64,000 nt of DNA from Hymenopus coronatus (GCA_030762935.1 CM060883.1:51544001-51608000), one strand, 5' to 3'; counted from the first letter of the stretch, positions 11,305 to 22,820 are shown. Numbers and translations: made by a program. The notes: a model not told the origin generated them from the letters alone.

Positions 11305-12056
11305 GAAAGCGCTCCGTCCGCGCGTGTGTGTCTATGGACAGCATAGCTCATAAACGAAAAGTCCGTTAAATACCAAACTAGGTGTTTAAATTTAGTATCC
11401 CCAAGGATGCGATACGAAGATGTTTAGGAAATTCTCCATCACCAATTCTCTTTATATGGAAAATTTTTCGAAATTTTGATTTTCTAAAAAATGTCGCTAA
11501 TGATTTTAATTAAAATATATCGTATTATAGATATTTACATTGCAAAAAATGCTCATATCTTGAATTTTCTGGGAATAGCCCCTGAAGACCTCTTTATTCT
11601 GGAAGAATTTTGCTTGATTTTGCATTACTGCTAAACCGAAAGAGATGTACAAAAAGTTACTACACAAAGAATGTAGATCTGGTTAAGACACATAATTTAT
11701 TTAAATACACTTTTTCTTTCTTTCTTTTTCCCTTCCCTGATAGAACTGACCGTTTCTGAGAGATATTATTTTTTAATTGGTTTCAGCTTTAAAATATTTA
11801 TACTTTTCTTAAGCTGGACCATAGAAAACGAATAAAACCTTAATTGTTTTACACAGTGACGAGCTTTTCAAGGATTGACTATCGCTAGGGCTAATATATT
11901 CCTTTATCTCCCTTATACTTAAACAGTAATAAGACCAATATAGCTAATATTGATCTCGATTAGCATGATGTAGATAGAAGAATAATCTTTTGTTAGAAGA
12001 TTTTGTATTTGGAGCAGCTAAAGTAACTTATAAGGATGGAACTCTTCAGATTTTTA
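11305..12056 (+). repeat. Hairpin-ended repeat copy R4 (starts at the TG tract)
   Basis: It lacks the palindrome and first block and begins at AGAAAGCGCTCCGTCCGCGC. It then follows the family to GAACTCTTCAGATTTTT. The same internal start is seen in R12, so this looks like a defined dimer junction. Confidence 0.8.
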
Positions 12057-13600
12057 AAGTGCACGATCCGTTATTTGCCTGTTCTGTTTTGAGTTGAGTG
12101 GTAGTGAGAGAAATTATGTGTCTCGCCATAAAAGATATTGGGATGTCTTGTAGCATTAGAAAATATTTTTCCAAGCATATTTGACATCACATTTGTAAAA
12201 GCTGTTTTTGTTTTTGTTGTCGTTGGTTTTGTTCTTGCAATTCTGAAATGTTCATTTAGGATCTGTGACAAAATTTAGATTAGCTGTTATGCTGACTATA
12301 TTTTCAACGGTTGGTTTTGTGTAAAATATATGAATGTCGTTTCGCCCCTGTCTGCCTGTATTTTTTGATGTCTCTACTATGTCCGCTGGACATGAATCCT
12401 CATAAAGTATGTGCAAGACTATTCCTAAAAGCTGGTGCAGTAAATTTTGTGTAAAAATAATATTTGGCCTTTGGAAGACAAAATGAAACAACTGATTTTC
12501 TTAATCAGAGCAATTATCTGGATTAGTTGAAGAACACCGCAGCATTTAGGAACCGCAACTCTGTTTAAAGGAATTTATAATCGAATTCAAAATTACATAA
12601 ATGGAAGCCATAATTGCGACCTTTTGTCAACTATAAATCATTATATTGCGGATATTCCTTTTGTGGAATGTGATGGAATTACTTGTCAAGATTGGTAAAC
12701 ACTGCTTGCCGGAACACAATTAAACTTTGTAACATGTTTACAGTGCTATTTTCGTAAGTTGGGATCTTTCAGATTAGCGGCTAAACTCCGAACTACTACA
12801 TTATGTACCAAATAAGCACCACCACATGCTCCGCTAATATGTGCAAACACACTGGCATACATCACATTGCGATATATATGATACAATCGGCGTCCAAACC
12901 GCAGACATGGACAATGTTTATTAAATGTTTAATGTATGAATTAGAAAAACGAATTTTTAACAGCAGTTGGTTAACGGAATGCTTTAAAAATCTAAATAAG
13001 AAAAAGTATGAGTAGGAAATGTGTTACTTGAGACGGTCTTGCATACACTTTAAAGTGTCATAAATGATCGGATAAAGGATCTAATATGCCATATGTCATC
13101 GTAATTACGATTCACCTTTTAAATTTTAGCTTATCCTCAAATTAAATGGTAGGTAATCAACATAAGTGTAAGATAAGTATAAAAAAACAAGTTAATCGGG
13201 CGTACACTGTTACTCTTAAGGCTGCTAAACGCCTCCATAATGTTTAATGTGTTTACGAAAATGGAGTGCTAGAGCCAGCATCACAACCTTGTTATTTGCT
13301 GGCTATAAAGGTGTATAACTCAGAGAGCATATTAGTTTCAACTTTAAAAAATAATACCTCTGATGACAATACTTTTTAAGGGATAGTGAGGAAAAATGAA
13401 TAACTCCGCACACCAGAAGATTCTTTAATCTCCTCCACGTTATGAATTTCATAATATATTGGCAACACCATCATATAGGGGAAAGGCAGGCAGCGTCACG
13501 ATTGCATATGCCCGCCTCATACCCCCAATGATGCATGAGTGAAGAAAACAAGAAGTCTACCATTACAAGAAAGAGATGAACAATGAACATTTTACATGCA
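12057..13600. other. Unassigned stretch
   Basis: Short frames on both strands (12071-12491, 12803-13015, 13471-13710) show no recognised motif. No repeats were recognised. Confidence 0.35.
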
Positions 13601-13639
13601 TGATCATGAATTATCTTGCACACATCGATCAAAGTAGAC

Positions 13640-13735
13640 GATACATTATATACGTTCTCGGGCTTCAAGCCAGGTGTAGTGATGAAGAGGCATCGACGTT
13701 TCGGGATCATGCATCTCTTCCATCATCAGGATGAT
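13640..13735 (-). mobile_element. Penelope-like element terminal fragment with hammerhead-like core
   Basis: On the minus strand it reads CCTGATGATGG, about 20 bases, CCCGAAACGTCG and then CCTGGCTTGAAGCCCGAGAA. The CTGGCT-AAGCCCGAGAA motif is shared with the Penelope-like element at 55745-55815. CUGAUGA and GAAAC are the two conserved strands of a hammerhead ribozyme core, which Penelope-like elements are known to carry in their terminal repeats. No reverse transcriptase lies nearby. Confidence 0.55.
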
Positions 13736-13992
13736 GAATGGTTCAAACAGGTGAAAATAGTATATAAATATATTAAAGTAGACAACCTCAATCAGAATCA
13801 ACTGGAAGCGGCTGCATTCCGTCCAGGTCTGCTTAGAACTATCACTATCGCAGTCACTACTGGAATCCGAACGATTTTTCCAAACTCATAATGAAACTAT
13901 CTACTGCAGTAGCTAGAACTTCTTCAACTTCAATGGCCTTTCTGAACTACTCCTCAACGTGACACCCGCTTGCCTCCAATTTTCTGCATTCA

Positions 13993-14858
13993 CTTTTTAC
14001 TTTCTCTATACGCACTATGTACATAGTGTATAGAGAAGGTATTACACTCTACCAACAGATTCGATACCGAGATTTCACCGGAAATATTTGTTTTAGGGTC
14101 CCCTGTATCCAAAAAAAGTATTTTCAGAAAAAGGTCCGTGTGTGTGTCAGTGTGTCAGTGTGTGCGTGTGTCCGTGTGACTGTGAACACGATAACTCAAA
14201 AATGAAAAGTCGGTAAAATACCAAATTTGGTATTTAAGTTTAGTATCTTCCAGGGATGCGACACGAAGATTTTGAGAAAAATCCCACCACTCCAATCTAC
14301 CCTTTATATGGAACTTTTTTCGAAAATTTTGATTTTCTAAAACATGGCTCTAACGATTTTGATTAAAATATCGTATATTATAGATATTTACCTGACAAAT
14401 AAAATGTATATTTTGAATTTTCTGGGAATAGCCTCTGAAGACTACTTTATTCTGGGTCAATTTTACAGAATTTTGCATAACTGCCAAAGCGTAATAGATT
14501 GACAAAAACTTACCATACAACAAATGTAGAGCACTTTAAAACACACAATTTATACTATATACATATTTTTCGTGGAGTTGATTGTTTTCGAGACATTCCT
14601 TGTTTTTAGTTTCAGCTATAAAACGCATACTTTTCTCATACAGGGCTTTGTGAACTCGGGTCCATACAAACAAAGGAACTTCAGTCACATAGCAACCAGC
14701 TTTTGACTATCACTTTAACCTATGGTACTCCCTTATTTCGCTTCTGCTTACAAGGAGGCAAGAAATAAGACTATTTCTGCTAATTTTTTTCTAGATTAGC
14801 AGGAAGTAAATAGAAGTATAAAAGTAAATAGTCATGTGAATGGAGCACATCAGATTTT
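13993..14858 (+). repeat. Hairpin-ended repeat copy R5 (full length)
   Basis: A full copy. It has a T5 boundary, the palindrome at 14003-14036, the GATTTCACCGGAAATATTTG block, a (TG)n-type tract at 14130-14175 and the family body, ending in GTCATGTGAATGGAGCACA and TCAGATTTTTT. The frame at 14017-14205 is an incidental reading of it. Confidence 0.88.
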
Positions 14859-15378
14859 TTCATTCGCTCCAGTACTTCTTATGTGGCAAAGGTCTTGTCT
14901 TTAGCAGCAACGCAATGCTTTAACTGAGGCCAAATGCATTTGATTGCATTGAAGAGGCAGTGGTATGGAGGAAGTCGTACTACTCTGTGTCCATGTTGCT
15001 CATCGATGAAATATTTTGGGGTCCTGGGTTTGAAATTGTAGATTATGAAAGGCAACGATCCTTTGATAATATGTTCATATATTTGTACACCATGTCTCAT
15101 AAGCCATTTCCACTTCTCGTATTTTCTGAAGCCGCCTTATCCTTCTACACGGTGTGGTAAGCACAATGGTGCTGTTGTCTGCAATGTTTGGAAGGAGCTG
15201 TTCCTAGAATTATGAAAAAAAAAAAAAAAAAAAGTATATAGCCAAATTCCTTGTGATAGTCTACTGTTTTTCCTGAATTTGAAAATAAGAAGTGCACCGT
15301 TAATAAATCCATCCGACGTGAAGAATAATCTTTCCGTTGGGGTCAGGCATCGATCTTCGATGGTATTATCAATCCAAA

Positions 15379-15606
15379 CGAAGGATTATGTATGTCCAGG
15401 ATTAATCCAGGGCTCACCGAGCCACACCACTTTTGCTAAATTTTCCTTTCCAAAAGTACGTAAAAACTGGTAATTTGCTGTCACAATAATTTCGAAGGAT
15501 TATGTATGTCCAGGATTAATCCAGGGCTCACCGAGCCACACCACTTTTGCTAAATTTTCCTTCCCAAAAGTACGTAAAAACTGGTAATTTGCTGTCACAA
15601 TAATTC
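15379..15606. repeat. 114-bp perfect-type tandem duplication
   Basis: Units 15379-15492 and 15493-15606 differ at one base that I can see (CCTTTCC versus CCTTCCC). The unit covers the WLGEPWINPGHT region of the transposase relic, so the duplication is later than the death of that gene. Confidence 0.92.
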
Positions 15607-15622
15607 CCCTTTCCATCAGGAA

Positions 15623-15626
<4 letters not shown>

Positions 15627-15689
<63 letters not shown>

Positions 15690-16170
15690 GTTGTTGATGT
15701 TGTTATTATTATTATTATTATATTATTATTATTATTATATTATTATTATCATTATTATTATTATTAGTAGTAGTAGTATCATCATTATCGTTATTATTGT
15801 TATTATTATTGTTGTTGTTGTTGTTGTTTTATTCAAGCCCCAAATTGTGCACCACTTTGCACAATAGTGAATAACAACCGCCAAGCGAATCGCATTTCTC
15901 TAATAAAACAAGCAGCTTCTTAATTGTAGGCTTTCTCTTCTTACGTAATAAACATAGATTTTAATAGTGCTAAACGCCCGCTTTTACTACATAGGCACCA
16001 CAGGCGATGACTCTAATGATACGTGGAATGAAGATGGAGCACTGATGGAATGCGGTGTTGGAGAAAACCGGAGGAAACCCGCCTCGTTGCTGCTTTGTCT
16101 ACCATAAAGCCCTCATGCAGTTGCTTGGGATGAGAGGCAGTGGTCTAACCACTGGACCACGGCTCGGCCT
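15627..16170 (-). repeat. tRNA-derived SINE (family C) with long (TTA)n tail
   Basis: On the minus strand it starts near 16168 as GGCCGAGCCGTGGTCCAGTG, then GTTAGACCACTGCCTC (A-box-like tRNA head). The B box is degenerate. The body contains GGGTTTCCTCCGGTTTTCTC and ends in a mosaic tri-nucleotide tract of about 200 bp (15627-15835; TTA with TTG and ATC variants). It sits inside the DDE transposase pseudogene. Confidence 0.7.
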
Positions 16171-16650
16171 AATAAGCATGGATAAGTATCCTCTTGAAAA
16201 TCATCTAAGTTAGTGAAGGTAGAAGTCCTATTCATCGTCTTCGCTGGAGTTGATAATTTGGATACCTCGCTACTGGAAAATAGTATTTTTCTTTTGTAAC
16301 TTTCCAAACAGTATTCTTGCTGACACCTAGGGCTTCTGCGGTGCACTCTTGTATTCTCTTAAAAAGTATTAACAGAGCATTTGTCTTGCGGATGCTTTCG
16401 TTTTCCTTTTGGATGAAATTTCCAATTCTTCCCTGAGATAGAAGTGGAATACCCCTACGAGCAACATGTGATTTACGTGCAGGATGAGGCCTTGGCCGTC
16501 GACCTCTCCGAGAAATCATTTTCACAACCTAACAAGTAACGTAACAATAACAAAGAAGTAATATTAATATGAATAATAAGTAGCAAAATTATAACAAATA
16601 ATTCAGATAAAAACAACAGAAAACTTAAAAACAAGCTACAATAAATGTGT

Positions 16651-17046
16651 TACCCTCCGTGGTGTAAAGATGCCCAATAATATACCTAAGGTCATAACAC
16701 ACGTAAAAGAATCTAAATCCTGATAAAGAGGCCTTTAAGCAAAATTAAGCGGTCTTTCACGCTCTCTATAGAATAAGACGCTGAGAACTACAGCAGTTAA
16801 AGAGCGTCCATAAATAACACGCTATTTATTTATGAAACAAGCTTACCTTTACGAAAGTTAAACAGGTCTCAATCAGGCTTGAGGTTCTTTTACGTGCCGT
16901 AAATCTGCGACACGGGACCAACGGCTTTACTTACCTTCTGAAGGAAGCCATGCTAAGAATTTGTACGCCCGAAAAAATCCATCGTCCTCCTCCGGGGTTG
17001 AACCCGCGTATGAAGTTAGCATGGTAACCATTACACCACGGAGGGT
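16651..17046. repeat. Folded-back family-B SINE pair
   Basis: A forward, internally deleted family-B copy (16651-16822: CCTCCGTGGTGTAA ... AGAGCGTCCATAAATAACAC) faces a reverse copy (16871-17046) that holds mainly the 5' half (CACGGGACCAACGG ... ACACCACGGAGGG). The outermost bases GTTACCCTCCGTGGTGTAA and TTACACCACGGAGGGTAAC are inverted repeats of each other. ATGAAACAAGCT recurs in inverted orientation beside both. Confidence 0.8.
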
Positions 17047-17269
17047 AACTAGCTTGTTTCATGATTTACTATTGTTTACTTAAAACTAATATTCATTGCT
17101 TGTGCTATCTCAATGATAGCTTTATGTTACTAGTACTTGTACATGTAGACATGCTTTTACCTAAATTTATTTATTTTAGTATTTCTATATTTGTTTATAG
17201 ATGTAATCGAGTTTCTTTGGGATGTTCTATGGAGGTTTACGGGTAATAGGGAATTCTTTGAATGCTATC

Positions 17270-17570
17270 CGATCTAACCAGACACTAGCGCTATGTGGGA
17301 AATTCAAAACGTAAGATGCCAAAATGCCCCTTCAAACAACAGTTTGTTACCAACCACGGAGCCGCATTTACCATTGTCAGCAATCGATAAATTGCAGCCA
17401 GCCCAATCATATTGTCTGAGTGAAAGCATACGCAAATAAAGTGCAGATATTGTTCTGTGGGTGTTGAAGGCGGGTTGGGGGCGGTAGGTCTGGTTTGGTT
17501 AATTTGGCCTGCATTTATTTCACTTATCCTTGTACGGCTGGTGTGAGTTGATCAGAAATGGAATGGTTAG
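17270..17570 (+). promoter_or_regulatory. Candidate promoter / 5' UTR of the host gene
   Basis: A stretch richer in G+C and CpG than its surroundings, free of recognisable repeats and upstream of the first candidate exon. It ends with AGAAATGGAATGGTTAGTGA, where ATGGAATGGTTA could be a four-codon start followed by a GTGAAG donor in phase 0. No TATA box was identified. Promoter status is inferred from composition and position only. Confidence 0.3.
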
Positions 17571-18112
17571 TGAAGTATACAGTTTATTTTCCATCTTAAA
17601 ATTCTTAGTAGTGGTAATGCAGAAACAAATTGAGTTCATAATACAATTGATGAGAAATCCATTTTAAATTAAATGAAATCTAATATTTGCAACAAACTGT
17701 AAACTTAGGCCCAATTAAATACAGGTAAACAACATAAAATGCTCGTCATATTGTTCTATTTAGTTATTGTTATTATCCTAAACTAGATTTTAATTGATTG
17801 GATTGAGCACTTCTTAATGCAGATAATTTTTATTCACAGTTGTGAATATTTATTCATACACTAATTTTAATTAATCATTGAATGTTGGTAACCTCCTGCT
17901 TTGTATATTACTCATATAATAACTATTCTTAACCTTAATCATTATAGAAGTTCAATTTCGGAACTATTAATGTTCAGTCAATGGTCACCTACATAATTGT
18001 AGAGCAGCATGTAACTAACATTAATAGGAAAAGTTTGAATGAAATCTTGATATTATGTTGTAGTTGATGCTGGAATAACAGTTTACATCAGTGGAATAAT
18101 CAGTCAGAAGTC
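17571..18112. other. AT-rich intron-like stretch
   Basis: No repeats or coding regions recognised. Confidence 0.35.
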
Positions 18113-18260
18113 ATGATATTAACACTCTACTATTTGGCTGCAACTTGCATCCAGTCATGGCGATTGAGCTCTATGAGAAGAAAGATCTCACAATTACTAC
18201 ATCGCAATGGCAGCTTAGTGCTCTACAAGGAAACGGATTTGACAGCCAGTGATATTGAAG
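18113..18260 (+). CDS. Candidate exon of the host gene (N-terminal region)
   Basis: The open frame continues upstream of the ATG and runs to a good donor, GAAG|GTAAAT at 18261, leaving one base of a split codon. The predicted peptide contains SSMRRKISQLLHRNGSLVLY and KETDLTASDIE, a helix-forming basic stretch then an acidic turn. The 5' boundary is unsure: acceptors at ...ATCCAG (before 18158) or ...AATCAG (before 18104) both keep the frame, and the ATG could be a start. I do not recognise the family. The link to downstream exons rests on phase alone. Confidence 0.42.
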
Positions 18261-18966
18261 GTAAATTCAACTATGTAGTTTATGATTTTTTTATAAGTTC
18301 AATGTGAGTGGTACATTTTTTCCAAGTACAGATTGACATTTTGTGGTCTAATATGTATTTAGAAATATGTTTTTGTGTAATTTGATGCGGAAGAGTAGTT
18401 TCCTCAGGTAGCCAAAGTTTATAATTATGTTTTTTAAATGGGGAGAGTTCTTTGCTGCAGCGAATTGGATGTGTTATCATACTCTGTGTAGCCAATTCAC
18501 TACCCCACTCTTTTCCTATTTTCCTCTCACTTGCACACTGAGCATACAAATGTGCCTGGCGACATTATATTTAGTTATATGTATTTTGAAAACTATTTGA
18601 GCTAAAAATCTGTGGTTTTTATGGTTCTGCTATGAGCATTATTCCCTATCTTTCTCTAGAATTACTTTTTACAAAATTTGAAAATTTTGTCTTAGCACAA
18701 GCAGTATTTATGATAAATGGAATCACTTATTGTGTTACTTCCCAGTTAAGCGCGAATGCAATATGTCAACACAGCAGCACTCCAATTGGCTGCCAGCTGG
18801 TGACACTCAAGGACAAATCTCGTCTCATTTGAAAACCACTGTAGTCACCTATTTACCTTCTGTGCACATAGGGATGAATGAAAGAGGAATTTCACCCTTT
18901 GAGCATGGTATAAAAAAAACATATGTTAAGTGAAGGAAGTCAGTGATTTGTTTATGAATGCACAGA

Positions 18967-19000
<34 letters not shown>

Positions 19001-19233
19001 TCGTTAGTGTTTTTCACAGTGTTCGCATATATGCTTTGCATCCGGTTAATGGAATTTTTGAACTTTACATTATCTTTTGGTGCAAGCTATGTACATCAAA
19101 GCACATAACAAAATACATAAGGTTTAGTTTCCAAATTTCCAGTCATCACAAGTCACGATATCAGTCTGTAGATATCATTGCTCGTTTTCTTTTTTATTCA
19201 TTGTTAGCTTCTCCTTAAATTGTTCATATCCAG
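18261..19233. other. Intron-like stretch with (TA)n
   Basis: It contains a (TA)n microsatellite at 18968-18997. Other short frames here have no recognised motif. Confidence 0.35.
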
Positions 19234-19289
19234 GGGAGGAAGGCATCAGTAACCCAACGGGAAGCTCTTCCATGAAAAACAGTTCCCCA
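19234..19289 (+). CDS. Candidate short exon of the host gene
   Basis: The acceptor is TTCATATCCAG and the donor is CCA|GTCAGT. Entering with one base from the previous exon gives GEEGISNPTGSSSMKNSSP, a Ser-rich linker-like peptide, and it exits in phase 0. Phases match the exons on both sides. The peptide is short and the call depends on splice-site reading. Confidence 0.3.
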
Positions 19290-19603
19290 GTCAGTACCTA
19301 TATCAATCTTGACACATATTTTGAGACGTGTGGAACTTTCTTTAAGAAGTTTGCCTTTAACTTTTCAAGCTGCTCCATATGTTTCAATTTTAAGTGTGGC
19401 CAATAATTTCTAATAAGTATGTTGCAATAGGTTCATCTCTTTATCTGAAATAATTTAAGTGCGGTTTAATGGAGAATCTGTGCAATTGTTTCGTCATGTA
19501 TTTACTCGTTATTGATATGATGAGTAAATACATTTCCAGTGTTCTACAGTGTGATACATAGATTCATATACACTTTTCAAGCATCTTTCTTCTGTGTTAA
19601 AGA

Positions 19604-20130
19604 TTGTTGGTTTTGCTCCCATCTAAATGTCATAGTCTTTTTCCTTGTTTAGATCTAATTAGTTTTCTTCTAGCCAATTCATCAAGTCAAAGATTTTCTG
19701 GAGTTCATTCTGAAACTTTGAGGCTAGCTTATATTTGCATACTATTTAGGGTGACACCTTCTGGGAGGATTTCTGCAATATCTGGTGTAGCTATGCTAAA
19801 TAATACAGGGCTTAACAGGTCTCCTTATAATACTATAGGCTATATTTTTTTTCTATTAGCCTTGAGGTCACGATTCTATAATCTCTATGAAATTTGAGGT
19901 CAGAGTATGTCTGATGAGTTGCTTTGTGTGTGGTTTCCACATTCTAATTTTTGCAGTTTCTCAAATAGAATTTTCCTACTGATGGTGTCAGAAGCTCTAG
20001 AGAAGTCTAAAATAGAATGTAAATTGCACGTTGAGATTGACAGTGTAAAAGTCTTATATGTATAAGCAGTGATTAGCATTGGTTGAAGTTCTTATTCCTT
20101 TAAAACCAAAGTTTCTGGAGTGTATTGACT
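19604..20130 (-). pseudogene. Non-LTR retrotransposon reverse transcriptase fragment
   Basis: On the minus strand, in broken frames, it reads LDFSRASDTISRKILFEKLQ (family: LDFSKAFDTINRxxLFxKL), then GDLLSPVLFSIATPDIAE and ILPEGVTLNSMQI. This is the RT palm of a Jockey- or RTE-like LINE (motifs GVPQGDxLSPxLFN and after). The catalytic YADD block that should follow is lost, and there are several stops. A 5'- and 3'-truncated relic. Confidence 0.72.
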
Positions 20131-20729
20131 TCTCTGACCAGGTGTTTACACAGGGGTGCCATTACTATTTTACACAATCATATTGTATGTTCAAGTATGA
20201 TTCCCTTAAGTCTACTAATTAAAAAATTAATACATAAAAATAATAATTTATTCCAATGAATAAAAATTTTACTAAAAAGAAGGGGAATAATTCTCATTAT
20301 TGTTTCAGAAGTATTTTTCCTTGTATCATTCTTTTTAACATTTTGCAGTTGGTTCTTTGAATCTTCTGGAAAAAAAGTTTACTCTAACTTCAAATGAATT
20401 TTTTCAAGCACATAAAATGTATATGTTTAATTTTGAGCCATAGTTCTGTTTGGAGTATGTTTCGAAAGTGGTTGAATAATCCATGTTTGAAGGTTTTACT
20501 AATTTCTCAAGCTTAACACATTTTCATGTCTTAGGTACTAGATAAACACATGGCTGTTAGTGATTCGGAAGGTATGATCTCATTGGTGTGAGCTTATGAT
20601 ATTCAATTATTTGATCACCTGTTAGGTCATTCAATATTTTGAGTTGGTTAACATCTGTAAATTGGAAAAGAAACAGAAATGGTCATGACATGTACATTTG
20701 AAAGAGAATATGAGCTGAGTTATTTTCAG
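20131..20729. other. AT-rich intron-like stretch
   Basis: Nothing recognised. Confidence 0.35.
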
Positions 20730-20865
20730 TTTATTGAGTTTTCCTCAAAGCAAATTGTTGAGCTATTTATCCAGATATATAAATGGATTCTTGCACAGTA
20801 TTTGTTCAAGTGTAAATATGAACTAAGGAAAGCAGCTGATGTGTTGTATCGGTCAAAATATGAAG
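20730..20865 (+). CDS. Candidate exon of the host gene
   Basis: The acceptor is GTTATTTTCAG and the donor is GAAG|GTAAGC, a strong match. The open frame enters in phase 0 and exits in phase 1. The peptide includes FIEFSSKQIVELFIQIYKWI and KCKYELRKAADVLYRSKYE, hydrophobic and helical at first and basic at the end. Alternative in-phase acceptors at 20775 or 20799 would shorten it. The family is not recognised. Confidence 0.42.
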
Positions 20866-22820
20866 GTAAGCTAAGTTGAATGAATCTTGTGTTTTCTAAG
20901 TGTATTTTGAAAAATGAGTATAGTGCGAGTGGAGGCTGTCAGCCTGATTTAAAGATTTCATTGAGGTTAGGTGTGTATAAATGAACTGGATCAAAATAAG
21001 GGGTAAAATGGAGTTTCCAAAAACAATGCAAATTAGGGGTTTTGTTAGAAAAAAAAACTGAAATCTCTTCTGTAGTCAAAGTAAGCTTTTACCAATTTTC
21101 TTTATATATTATTTTACTACTGATTTTCTGCAATTATATATAGTGCATTTCCTTGTCTGAGACATTCATCACTTATCACTATTTTAACACTGGTGATGCA
21201 ATTTTGGCATGTAGCTACTTTTTTATCCTTAAAATACGCTGACTAGCTAAGTTTGTGCACCGTTTGTCCAACCCCTTTACAAAATTACGCTGACTAGCTA
21301 TGTGTTCTAAACTTTTAACTAAATCTAATCACTACATGGGTAGATCTGTCTAATATCTTGCATAAATTCTTGGAGAGGAACTTGCTGAAGGTTTCCCTTC
21401 AAAATACATACCACAAATACTTACAAGTGTAAGTATCCAGATTTCTGCATCGCTGCCCACATCTTCTGCAATTAAATTGCAGAGCATGTTTGCACTCCTA
21501 TTGTTAATAGGCCATTTTGTCATTCACGCTTATTTGTTTGTACCACTAACTTCCAAAGGATTCGCCGTCAGCCTGCTTGCGTTTATTGATTTGAAGGATG
21601 TAGCTGAGACTGGCAACTTTTTCTTGCAGTATATTTAGCATTATTGTCATGGACACTTTGCAACAGCAACTGAATCAGTCACATATTGTCTGTAAGCTCA
21701 TACATTGATCTACCGAACACTCTGTTACTGTTATGTTGTAATACTGTTTGTATGTAATACATTTCCAAGCAATAAGCAATAATTTTTTCACAAACAAACA
21801 ATTCTCATTTGCACACAAGCAGCATGTTCAGGTCTTTTGAAAAATGAACAGCTAACACTTTCTTCCTCCCAGGAAAATGTGTATGAAAGGTTGCACTTGC
21901 ATCAGCAACTCAAGCATTATTTGAGAAAGATTAGGAACTTCCAACATAACAATAAAACTTACTAGATCTTAGAAAACTTGTGCTTTTGGCCTGGTAAAGC
22001 TGATACAAATGCTGCATGATGTATTTAGTGTATATACTACATACATGTATGACATCATTCTTAGCTGTCTAAAGTGCTGTGCCCTCTTACCCTCCAGAAA
22101 ACAGAACACATGCAACCATATTCTCTTCAGAGGATTCCAGTAATTGGTTTTACACATTATAGTTCATTTGGATTTACTTGTCACATGTCTAAAGAAAGAG
22201 AAAAAGATATGCTGAAAAGAAAAGCAAGTACTCGCCCCTCTATCTCTGTTGCTATAAGACTCAAAAAATGTGCTTTGTACTTCCAGTCCCTAATTTGATG
22301 GGGGAGGTGACACTCCACTTTTATGGTCCATGAATCAAATAAATCCAAATGAGGTAGACCTACTTGACAATCCTTGTGTACCTGTCTGTGAATTTTTGTG
22401 CAGAAGTTAACTAAAGATGTGCATGTTGGCTTCATTATGAGATGCAATATTGCTAGTCATCAACATCTGTTGTTTCTGTCTGCATGCACATGGGCTTAGA
22501 TCAGTTTTTCTCACATCATATGTTAAAGAGTTTCTCCTATTTGTTATGGTATATGAAAGCTTACATTAATTTTTATCCTTTCTTACATAGAGTGAGAAGG
22601 GGTTGGGTATTTATTCAACAGAACATTTGAGATCAAGCTACCTAAATGAGGGCATGAAGTTTTGAGCCAGGCTGTAATATTTTATTGCTGCAATCTTTCT
22701 TGTGAGACAAAGGAATGTACAGTGGTTTTGGTATCCTGTGAAGTTTCACCTTAGCAAGTAGATTTATAGGTGTGTTTCCAATACTATGAGTAGTATTGGA
22801 GTAGTTCGCTCGTCTATGTT
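20866..22820. other. Intron-like stretch, no firm feature
   Basis: A 14-bp direct repeat ACGCTGACTAGCTA occurs near 21236 and 21288. A minus-strand HDNNAKYTARK-like reading near 21650 faintly recalls Tc1 transposases but is too weak to call. Confidence 0.3.

Larger units (their letters stand above)
14879..16525 (-). pseudogene. Tc1-like DDE (DDE_3-type) transposase pseudogene, SINE-interrupted
   Basis: The minus-strand start near 16525 gives a basic RRGRRPRPHPARKS tail and a helix-turn-helix with AEALGVSKNTVWKVTKEK. After a frameshift it gives TNLDDFQEDTYPCL (to about 16190). A SINE and (TTA)n block interrupts it. It resumes near 15620 with FLMERGIIVTANYQFLRTF and VVWLGEPWINPGHT, where the catalytic Asp of the usual YLDETW motif reads Gly. 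Near the end it has HRVVRLPPYHCLFNAIKCIW, matching the VLRLPPYHCxxNPIExxW motif. Frameshifts, stops and a 114-bp tandem duplication show it is dead. Confidence 0.75.

Noticed and set aside
14130..14180. CRISPR-like or regularly spaced array from the recurring repeats
   Set aside because: The repeats are dispersed, long and of eukaryotic transposon type, with no constant spacer length.
16113..16170. tRNA gene (GTGGTCCAGTGGTTAGACCAC on the minus strand)
   Set aside because: It has a tRNA-like head only. There is no proper anticodon arm or intact B box, and it is fused to a SINE body and tail.
21200..21990. Minus-strand Tc1-like transposase reading (HDNNAKYTARK-like)
   Set aside because: Only one short resemblance, with no second catalytic motif or terminal repeats.
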